Positions 6,748 to 11,917 of a stretch of DNA of 11,917 nucleotides are shown in pieces; position 1 is the stretch's first letter; every line of letters begins with the position of its first letter. The notes under the pieces are model-generated. The model had not been told where the DNA came from. It worked only from the letters and a program-made list of their open reading frames with translations, and made no database searches. Position numbers and translations under genes: made by a program. This DNA comes from Nitrolancea sp040255925 (GTDB taxonomy: Bacteria; Chloroflexota; Chloroflexia; Thermomicrobiales; Thermomicrobiaceae), in NCBI GenBank assembly GCA_040255925.1, contig JBDZVX010000080.1:1-11917 (forward strand), in the 5' to 3' direction.

Positions 6748-7242
6748 ATGGATGCCAGCGATTTGAAGGACCTTCCGGTGGTCATGATCAAGGGTGGCGA
6801 CAAAGCCGGCACCGTCAATACCATCCTCTTCAACACGGCAGACTACTGTATCCAGGCCTTCCAGGTGGGAGGCGGGTTCTTGGCCAGCCCAACGGAGCCC
6901 GTCGAACTGGCCAACGTGCAGAGCATCGGCAACAATGCGGTGATGATCCAGAATCGGACAGGCATCCAGCACCATCCCAGCAACTAGGAGCGTGAACAAT
7001 ACCGCAGGCTGGAGGACATCACATCGTTACCAATCGTCGCCAAGCGTGGGTCAGTCGTCGGCGAGGTGGCCACCAACGAGGTCGACCCGCGGCCGGGAAA
7101 TATCACGGCCCTGCTGGCAACTAAGCCCGGACTCGCCGGCGTCTTCGAGTTCCGCATCCACATACTGGCGCATCAGCTGATCAGCATAGGCCGAGACGCG
7201 GTCATCGTCCCCGATCGCTTCAGTGAAGAAGCCGCTTCCTGA
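6748..7242 (+). pseudogene. Two-module PRC-barrel protein split by an in-frame TAG
   Basis: The ATG at 6748 sits 5 bases after GGAGG (6738-6742), better placed than the ATG at 6745. The first module (79 residues, stop TAG at 6985-6987) reads DLKDLPVVMIKGGDKAGTV, then ELANVQSIGNNAVMIQ. The same frame continues open after the TAG with a second module: RLEDITSLPIVAKRG, VVGEVATNEVDPRPG, then HQLISIGRDAVIVPD, ending at TGA 7240-7242. Both match PRC-barrel domains, small beta-barrels found in RNA-processing, photosynthetic and sporulation (YlmC-type) proteins, often as tandem repeats. The second module has no start codon of its own in frame, so a nonsense mutation in a gene of about 164 codons is the simplest reading. 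The first module could still be made as a short protein. Exact function is unknown. Confidence 0.75.
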
Positions 7243-7303
7243 CGCTCCAGGACCGATGTGAGCCAGTACGATTCAGTAGGCGCTGACTGATAGGGACACG
7301 ACG

Positions 7304-7461
7304 ATGTCTATCGCGGAAGTGGTGGTGAATGCGGAGCGGATCGGGGGCACCACCCCGGTCGGCTGCTGGAGGAACTGGCGGAGATGATCGGCAGTGACAC
7401 CGATGGGTGGGTCGGCGAGCCGTCCCGAGGAGAGGAGAGCCATAGTGCTGGGACTACCTGA
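7304..7461 (+). pseudogene. Possible small frameshifted gene before pgmB, unrecognised
   Basis: An ATG at 7304 after GGGACACGACG opens a 27-codon frame beginning MSIAEVVVNAERIGG and stopping at 7385-7387. Another frame over the following bases looks protein-like, with HHPGRLLEELAEMIGSD and GWVGEPSRGEESHSAG, stopping at TGA 7459-7461 inside the next gene. One inserted or deleted base near 7345-7355 would join the two. No family was recognised. It may be the remnant of a small gene or chance open frames in GC-rich DNA. Confidence 0.25.
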
Positions 7462-8179
7462 GGGCATCAAAGGGTGTCTGTTCGATCTCGACGGGGTGCT
7501 CACCCGGACGGCGATCGTGCATCGGGCGGCCTGGACCCAAACCTTCAATGACTACCTGCATCAAAGAGCCGAGCGTACCGGCGAAACGTTCGTGCCATTC
7601 GACCCTCGGGTCGACTACGCCACCTACGTCGATGGTAAGAAGCGAGAAGACGGGGTGCGTGATTTCCTCGCCAGCCGCGACATCACCCTCCCCGAGGGGG
7701 CGCCGGACGACCCCATCGGAGCCGAGACGGTGTACGGGCTCGGCAACCGCAAGAACGAACTCCTGCTGCACCGGATCAGCCAAGACGGCGTGCAGGTGTA
7801 CGAGGGGAGTCGTCGCTACGTTGAGGCGGTGCGCGCGGCGGGGCTCCGCACCGCCGTCGTGTCCAGCAGCGCAAACACCCGTCAGGTCCTCGAAGTCACC
7901 GGCTTGGCCAGCCTGTTTGAGGTGCGGGTCGACGGCGTCGTCGCTCGTGAGCGGTCCCTGCCAGGCAAGCCCGCCCCCGATACGTTCCTCGAGGCCGCCC
8001 GGGAGCTGGGGGTGGAGCCACATGAAGCGGCCGTGTTTGAGGATGCCATCGCCGGAGTGGAGGCCGGGCGCGCTGGTGGGTTCGGCTACGTCGTGGGTAT
8101 AGATCGCCTCGGACAGGCCGCCGCGCTACGAGAACGGGGCGCGGACGTGGTTGTTCGTGACCTGGAGGAACTTCTGTGA
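7445..8179 (+). CDS. pgmB: Beta-phosphoglucomutase-family HAD enzyme
   Basis: A 244-residue cytoplasmic HAD enzyme expected to convert beta-glucose 1-phosphate to glucose 6-phosphate. HAD motif I is CLFDLDGVLT, with nucleophile D14 and acid/base D16. A helical cap domain covers about residues 20-105. Motif II is VVSSSAN (S140-S142), motif III GKPAPDTF (K175), and motif IV VFEDAIAGVEAG (E199, D200). The GTG at 7445 is chosen because GAGGAG (7432-7437) precedes it by 7 bases and it gives the usual N-terminus (M)LGLPEGIKG; GTG at 7394 and ATG at 7403 lack this. The length, with the FVPFDP and YVDGK cap motifs, matches mutases paired with GH65 phosphorylases. Its stop overlaps the start of the GH65 gene by 4 bases (GTGA), so they are translationally coupled and functionally linked. 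Confidence 0.9.
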   Translation: MLGLPEGIKGCLFDLDGVLTRTAIVHRAAWTQTFNDYLHQRAERTGETFVPFDPRVDYATYVDGKKREDGVRDFLASRDITLPEGAPDDPIGAETVYGLGNRKNELLLHRISQDGVQVYEGSRRYVEAVRAAGLRTAVVSSSANTRQVLEVTGLASLFEVRVDGVVARERSLPGKPAPDTFLEAARELGVEPHEAAVFEDAIAGVEAGRAGGFGYVVGIDRLGQAAALRERGADVVVRDLEELL

Positions 8180-10563
8180 TAGTGACACCAGCGCTACCCG
8201 TGGAGCCCTGGTGCTTGCGTGAACCCACCCTTGACCTCGATCGTTTGGCGCGCATGGAGTCGTTGTTCGCGCTGTCCAACGGTCACATCGGTCTCCGCGG
8301 CAACCTCGACGAGGGTGAGCCACACGCGATTCCCGGCACCTACCTTGGCTCATTCTTCGAATACCGCCCGCTGCCGTATGCCGAACCCGGATACGGCTAC
8401 CCTGAGTCGGGTCAGACGGTGGTCAACGTGACCAACGGCAAGCTGATCCGGCTGCTGGTCAATGACGAGCCGTTCGATATCCGCTACGGCCGACTGATTG
8501 CACACGAGCGGCTGCTGGACTTTCGTGCTGGAACACTGCAGCGGGACGTGGAGTGGCTTTCCCCGGCGGGCAGCCGAATACGTATCCGCTCCACTCGTCT
8601 GGTGTCGTTTGCCCAACGCGCCGTCGCCGCGATCGCCTACGAGGTAGAGGCCGTCGAATCTACGACGCGCATCATCCTCCAGTCAGAGCTCGTGGCCAAT
8701 GAGGCCCCACCTGTAGTCACGAGCGACGACCCGCGCGTTGCGGCCGCACTGGATCGCCCGCTGGTTGCAGTCGGCCAAGATGTCCACCAGCACGGTGCGA
8801 TGTTGCTCCACCGGACTCGACGCAGCGGCCTCCTGCTGGCCGCCGGTATGCATCACGTTGTTACAGCTCCGGGCCGGTTCGATCTCGAAAATGAGGCGCG
8901 AGAGGACTGGGCACGCTCCACCGTGGTGTGCGTGCTGGAGCCGGGCCAGAAGTTGCGCGTTGTGAAATATCTCGGTTACGGATGGTCGTCGGCCCGCTCG
9001 GAGCCAGCGATGCAGGACCAAGTCGCGGCTGCTTTAACCGGTGCCCAGTACGAAGGTTGGGACGGACTGCTGCGAGCCCAGCGCGCGTATCTCGACGACT
9101 TCTGGGATGCCGCCGATGTCGAGGTTGACGGCGACCCCGTTATAGAGCAGGCGGTTCGCTTCGGGCTCTTTCATGTCCTGCAGGCCAGTGCCCGAGCCGA
9201 GCGGCGGGCGATCCCGGCTAAGGGCTTAACCGGTCCCGGATACGACGGGCACGCCTTCTGGGACACCGAGGGGTTCGTCCTCCCGGTCCTGACATACACG
9301 GCGCCCCCGGCGGCCGCGGACGCGCTACACTGGCGCGCGTCGACACTCGACCTCGCGCGACAACGAGCCCGTACCCTCCGCCTAGCTGGCGCGGCCTTCC
9401 CGTGGCGCACCATTAATGGCGAGGAGACCTCGGCCTACTGGCCGGCGGGAGCCGCCGCCTTTCACATCAACGCCGACATCGCCCGCGCATTCGAGAACTA
9501 CCGGCTCATCACCGGCGACGAGGACCTTGAGCGCGCGTGCGGGCTCGAGGTCCTGGTGGAGACGGCGCGGCTGTGGCGCTCCCTCGGCCACCACGACCGC
9601 CACGGCGTCTGGCACGTCGATGGCGTCACCGGTCCGGACGAGTACACCGCCGTCGTCGACGACAATGTCTTCACCAACCTCATGGCGGCCCGCAACCTGC
9701 GGGGCGCCGCCGATGCCTGCGTTCGCCATCCGCGGATGGCTCAGGACCTCGGCGTGACGACTGAGGAGACCGCGGCCTGGCGCGACGCTGCCGATGCCGT
9801 CAACATCCCCTACGATGAAGAGATTGGCGTCCACCCTCAGTGCGAGAGCTTTACTCGCTATGACGAGTGGGACTTCAACGGAATAGTGAGGGAACACCCC
9901 CTCATGCTGCATGCGCCCTACTTTCAACTCTACCGTAAGCAAGTCGTCAAGCAGGCCGACCTTGTGCTCGCCATGCACTGGTGTGGTGATGTCTTCACAC
10001 CAGAGCAGAAGGCGCGTAACCTCGACTACTATGAGCGGCGAACCGTGCGGGACTCGTCGCTCTCGGCCTGCACGCAGGCAGTGATGTGTGCCGAGGTAGG
10101 TCACCTGCAGCTCGCATACGACTACCTACAGGAGGCGGCACTAGTGGACCTCCGCGACCTGCACCAGAATAGCCGGGACGGCTTGCACATCGCCTCCCTC
10201 GCCGGCGCCTGGATAGCCCTGGTCGAGGGGTTTGGTGGGTTGCGCCAACATGGTGACCAGTTGTGCCTGTCCCCGGCCCTGCCCGACACCATTACACGGC
10301 TGGCGTTCCGGGTGCGGTGGCGTGGGATGCGGCTGTTGGTCGAGGTGACCGATGATGAGGTCGAGTGCAGTCTGCCGGGCCAGTCCGACACCCGATTGCT
10401 GCTGCGCCTGTATGACGAAGAGGTTGAGGTTACCGGCACAAAGGCCATTAGACGTCCACTTCATCGCCGGAAGCCATTGCTGCCCCGGCCGCCTCAGCCC
10501 CCAGGGCGGGAGCCGCCGGCCAGCGGCGAAGCTATCGCCATCTCAGACCACCGCTACGAATAG
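8176..10563 (+). CDS. GH65 disaccharide phosphorylase (trehalose/maltose/kojibiose type)
   Basis: A 795-residue glycoside hydrolase family 65 enzyme. Such phosphorylases split an alpha-linked glucose disaccharide with inorganic phosphate to give beta-glucose 1-phosphate and glucose, in the cytoplasm. The N-terminal beta-sandwich begins with LFALSNGHIGLRGNLDEGEP. The (alpha/alpha)6 catalytic domain contains FWDTEGF (362-367), the general acid E489 in VTGPDEYT, KQADLVLAM (from K592), and the phosphate-site region RDSSLSACTQ (625-634). GLHIASLAGAW and the C-terminal barrel follow. The GTG start at 8176 follows GGAGG (8164-8168) by 7 bases and overlaps the mutase stop. The presence of the phosphate-site Ser residues and the linked mutase favours a phosphorylase over a hydrolase. 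Sequence reading alone does not decide between trehalose, maltose and kojibiose. The last 40 or so residues are Pro/Arg-rich and unusual. Confidence 0.92.
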   Translation: MIVTPALPVEPWCLREPTLDLDRLARMESLFALSNGHIGLRGNLDEGEPHAIPGTYLGSFFEYRPLPYAEPGYGYPESGQTVVNVTNGKLIRLLVNDEPFDIRYGRLIAHERLLDFRAGTLQRDVEWLSPAGSRIRIRSTRLVSFAQRAVAAIAYEVEAVESTTRIILQSELVANEAPPVVTSDDPRVAAALDRPLVAVGQDVHQHGAMLLHRTRRSGLLLAAGMHHVVTAPGRFDLENEAREDWARSTVVCVLEPGQKLRVVKYLGYGWSSARSEPAMQDQVAAALTGAQYEGWDGLLRAQRAYLDDFWDAADVEVDGDPVIEQAVRFGLFHVLQASARAERRAIPAKGLTGPGYDGHAFWDTEGFVLPVLTYTAPPAAADALHWRASTLDLARQRARTLRLAGAAFPWRTINGEETSAYWPAGAAAFHINADIARAFENYRLITGDEDLERACGLEVLVETARLWRSLGHHDRHGVWHVDGVTGPDEYTAVVDDNVFTNLMAARNLRGAADACVRHPRMAQDLGVTTEETAAWRDAADAVNIPYDEEIGVHPQCESFTRYDEWDFNGIVREHPLMLHAPYFQLYRKQVVKQADLVLAMHWCGDVFTPEQKARNLDYYERRTVRDSSLSACTQAVMCAEVGHLQLAYDYLQEAALVDLRDLHQNSRDGLHIASLAGAWIALVEGFGGLRQHGDQLCLSPALPDTITRLAFRVRWRGMRLLVEVTDDEVECSLPGQSDTRLLLRLYDEEVEVTGTKAIRRPLHRRKPLLPRPPQPPGREPPASGEAIAISDHRYE

Positions 10564-10638
10564 CGGGCGTGCCGGTTCTACCGTTTGGGCTTGCCGGGTA
10601 CGACGATAAGTAGTGGAATAATCCGAGAGGAGCACGCT

Positions 10639-11052
10639 ATGGATCGGACGAAGCAACCCGGAGGCACCACCCCAATCCCGATTACTGCCGCGCCAGGAGC
10701 CGAATGTCCCGGCCAAGGGCAGGTGGAACAGCATTTGGCGGCGTTTGACCAGCTTGACTTCAAGGGCTGGAACGACCGGGACTGGGAGCTCTTCCGCCGG
10801 CTCCACACCGATAACGTCAAGGTCGTTGGATTCGGCCAGGCGACCGAGGGAATTGACGATCACGTCAACTGGGCCAAAGCTTTCATCGCGGCAAACCCCG
10901 AATCAAAGATCCTGGCCCACCCGATTCGGATCGGGGCCGACGACTGGACTGCCGTCACCGGATTGATGAATGACGGCACGACAATGGCCACGATCGCACG
11001 CTGGGAGAACGGGCGGATCGCCGAAGAGTTCCTTTTCGGCCTCAGCGACTGA
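10639..11052 (+). CDS. SnoaL/NTF2-like small protein
   Basis: A 137-residue protein. After a polar N-terminal segment of about 25 residues, the rest follows the SnoaL-like/NTF2 pattern: a helix with WNDRDWELFRRLHTDNVKV, then GIDDHVNWAKAFIAANPESK and the strand-rich end TAVTGLMNDGTTMATIARWENGRIAEEFLF. This cone-shaped fold is used by polyketide cyclases, isomerases and many proteins of unknown role, so no reaction can be named. The ATG at 10639 is preceded by AGAGGAG (10626-10632) with a 6-base spacer. It lies 75 bases after the GH65 stop on the same strand and may share its transcript, although a link to disaccharide metabolism is not evident. Confidence 0.8.
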   Translation: MDRTKQPGGTTPIPITAAPGAECPGQGQVEQHLAAFDQLDFKGWNDRDWELFRRLHTDNVKVVGFGQATEGIDDHVNWAKAFIAANPESKILAHPIRIGADDWTAVTGLMNDGTTMATIARWENGRIAEEFLFGLSD

Positions 11053-11416
11053 TGCGACAACGGAATCCGTCCCAGCAGAGCACAGAGAAAAGCAGGAACA
11101 GCACCATCATCGGTACCGGCGGCAGGGCGCGCCAGTGGAGACGCCCGCCGCGTCATGCTCAGCCTACATGGGGCAGGCACGTTCCTTCGCTGAGGCTGGG
11201 TGCGAGGTTCTTGGGAGCCTGCTGATTGACCGGGATACGGTGTCGCCGTGCTCGGTCCCCTTCCCGCCCGCTGGGCGTTGCTAATCCCAAGGTTCCGTGC
11301 TGCATCGCTGCCGTGTGCGCCGGGTCGTCCCCACGTGTACGGCGGTCCGTACGCGCAATCGGTCCGACAGCACGGATTGGAGCAAGGTTCACCCTGCTGG
11401 CGATGCCATTTGCCCC
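11053..11416. other. 364-base stretch without a recognisable gene, right end of the island
   Basis: Open frames on both strands here lack family signatures and plausible starts. No hairpin with a T-run was found after the SnoaL-like gene. The stretch resembles decayed DNA between cargo genes and the right attachment site. Confidence 0.45.
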
Positions 11417-11440
11417 GTTTTGTTGTCAGTTTTGTTGTCA
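11417..11440 (+). repeat. Exact paired 12-base repeats, right arm-type sites
   Basis: GTTTTGTTGTCA occurs twice back to back (11417-11428 and 11429-11440), 68 bases inside the right tRNA remnant. A diverged pair in the same orientation sits at the other end of the island (6194-6217). Paired direct repeats on either side of a core site are the layout of arm-type sites in tyrosine-integrase attachment sites such as mycobacteriophage L5. Confidence 0.6.
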
Positions 11441-11448
11441 ACACGCCG

Positions 11449-11478
11449 GAGGCCGGAAGTCTTGTGACCTCCGGCCTC
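11449..11478 (-). terminator. Hairpin downstream of the tRNA remnant
   Basis: GAGGCCGGA (11449-11457) pairs with TCCGGCCTC (11470-11478) around a 12-base loop, a perfect 9-base stem. On the minus strand it follows the tRNA remnant. No clear T-run follows, so termination is possible rather than proven. Confidence 0.35.
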
Positions 11479-11483
11479 GAAAT

Positions 11484-11503
11484 TTCCGCGTCCCGCTGCG
11501 GAA
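11484..11503 (-). terminator. Short hairpin just after the tRNA 3' end
   Basis: TTCCGC (11484-11489) pairs with GCGGAA (11498-11503) around an 8-base loop. On the minus strand it starts 5 bases after the encoded CCA and is followed by ATTTC. It may be the original terminator of the tRNA-Lys gene, carried on the element's attachment site. The left remnant has no equivalent. Confidence 0.35.
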
Positions 11504-11508
11504 TTTGG

Positions 11509-11555
11509 TGGTGAACCGCCAGGGACTCGAACCCCGAACCCGCTGATTAAGAGTC
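11509..11555 (-). repeat. Right attachment-site repeat: 3' half of tRNA-Lys(CTT)
   Basis: The minus strand gives the anticodon loop CTCTTAA (anticodon CTT with A37), stem strand TCAGC, T arm CGGGG-TTCGAGT-CCCTG, acceptor strand GCGGTTC, discriminator A and encoded CCA. Only the last two bases (GA) of the 5' anticodon strand remain, and no D arm or 5' acceptor strand is present, so this is not a working tRNA gene. The loop and T arm are canonical. It differs from the left copy only at an acceptor base and at position 37. Confidence 0.87.
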
Positions 11556-11655
11556 GTGAGGAGGACTGTCTATTGGCATTCCTGGAGTCCATGGGGTCGC
11601 ATTCGTACGACGTTCTTGCTCCACTACGTCCATAGCGTGCGGCTGTCAACTGCCC

Positions 11656-11679
11656 CGGTGGCTGTCAACGTGGCTGTCA
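11656..11679 (+). repeat. Third paired 12-base repeat, outside the right att site
   Basis: CGGTGGCTGTCA (11656-11667) is followed directly by ACGTGGCTGTCA (11668-11679). A further GGCTGTCA lies at 11641-11648. They share the TGTCA end, the 12-base period and the orientation of the pairs inside the island, but have a different 5' half. They lie 101 bases beyond the right tRNA remnant, where the arm of a second, related element would be. The rest of 11556-11725 shows nothing recognisable. Confidence 0.45.
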
Positions 11680-11725
11680 AAATCGCACCGCCGAGAGCCC
11701 CAGATGAACAAGCAAAGACCACCAT

Positions 11726-11917
11726 TCAATCCTCTGACAGGGAGTTCAGACCGAGCAGCTCATAGTCGGACCTTCTCAAATGCCGCAGAACGACCTTCAC
11801 GATCGCGTCTCTCCTCGCTCGCTCGTCGTTCCCTTTGAATGACTCTTCGTCGAGCAAACGCTCAAGGTACTCCGGTCCTTCGGCTATAACGGTTCGGGGC
11901 CGACGTTGGGCGTCTAG
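11726..11917 (-). CDS. C-terminal end of an unrecognised protein (cut by window edge)
   Basis: On the minus strand a frame is open from the window's last base to a TGA at 11726-11728 and gives 63 residues. The sequence is charged and helical-looking, including EGPEYLERLLDEESFKG, ERARRDAIVKVVLRHLRR and SDYELLGLNSLSED. Composition and the lack of stops look coding, but no family was recognised and the start is outside the window. It lies beside the right attachment site and probably belongs to the next integrated element. Confidence 0.5.
   Translation of the reverse strand, partial: LDAQRRPRTVIAEGPEYLERLLDEESFKGNDERARRDAIVKVVLRHLRRSDYELLGLNSLSED

Larger units (their letters stand above)
6024..11555. 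mobile_element. Integrated island of about 5.5 kb flanked by tRNA-Lys att repeats
   Basis: The boundaries are the two 46-base direct repeats of the tRNA-Lys 3' half at 6024-6069 and 11509-11554. Inside each lies a pair of 12-base tandem repeats like integrase arm sites (6194-6217 and 11417-11440). Such 3'-tRNA repeats arise when a tyrosine integrase inserts an element into a tRNA gene. Cargo: a broken PRC-barrel gene, a beta-phosphoglucomutase-family enzyme, a GH65 phosphorylase and a SnoaL-like protein. No integrase, excisionase or replication gene was recognised inside, so the island is either decayed or moved in trans by another element's integrase. Neither repeat restores a whole tRNA, so the intact gene should lie to the right. 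Confidence 0.65.

Noticed and set aside
6532..6999. A long minus-strand frame (155 codons)
   Set aside because: It lies antisense to the first PRC-barrel module, which has clear homology on the plus strand. The frame is a shadow.
10860..11444. A 194-codon minus-strand frame starting over the 12-base repeats
   Set aside because: It overlaps the SnoaL-like gene antisense, has no family signature, and its start falls in repeated DNA.
1..11917. CRISPR array, rRNA or complete tRNA genes, insertion sequence
   Set aside because: I looked for regularly spaced repeats, whole tRNA cloverleafs and transposase motifs with terminal inverted repeats. Only the tRNA 3' halves and the 12-base pairs were found.

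Overview
The window is GC-rich bacterial DNA. Several genes start with GTG or TTG behind strong purine-rich ribosome binding sites, and the tRNA remnants carry an encoded CCA end. Gene content (an actinobacterial/Chloroflexota-like ArgG, a GH65 phosphorylase with a beta-phosphoglucomutase, a SnoaL-like protein, PRC-barrel modules) fits an actinomycete or a Chloroflexota/Thermomicrobia-type bacterium. No 16S rRNA or other phylogenetic marker is present, so this placement is only an inference.

Left block (1-5893), all on the + strand. The C-terminal end of an unrecognised protein is followed by a methionyl-tRNA-formyltransferase-like enzyme (138-1079). Four bases later comes a complete argininosuccinate synthase (1084-2301). 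A 468-base gap follows. It holds a strong hairpin, an AT-rich promoter with a 9+9 inverted repeat around the -35 box, and a leader with a T-box-like motif ahead of a GC hairpin and a T-run. Then comes a two-gene unit: a LodA/GoxA-type quinoprotein amino-acid oxidase with the residues expected to form a cysteine tryptophylquinone cofactor (2770-4773), overlapped by 26 bases by its LodB-type flavoprotein maturase (4748-5893). LodB-type proteins are needed to build the cofactor in LodA-type oxidases, so the overlap makes sense as coupled production of enzyme and maturase.

Right block (6024-11555) is bounded by two nearly identical 46-base direct repeats. Each is the 3' half of a tRNA-Lys(CTT) gene on the minus strand, running from the anticodon loop to the CCA end. 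Just inside each repeat is a pair of tandem 12-base repeats ending in TGTCA, and a third such pair lies beyond the right repeat. This resembles the core and arm-type sites of a tyrosine integrase. The block therefore reads as an integrated island of about 5.5 kb, with a second element probably starting to its right. No integrase gene is visible inside. The cargo is a two-module PRC-barrel gene broken by an in-frame amber codon, a beta-phosphoglucomutase-family HAD enzyme overlapping by 4 bases a GH65 disaccharide phosphorylase (together converting trehalose, maltose or a related disaccharide plus phosphate into glucose and glucose 6-phosphate), and a small SnoaL/NTF2-like protein.

Right edge: after the second tRNA remnant, the last 63 codons of an unrecognised minus-strand protein enter the window. 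They probably belong to the next integrated element. The intact tRNA-Lys gene should lie further right, outside the window.
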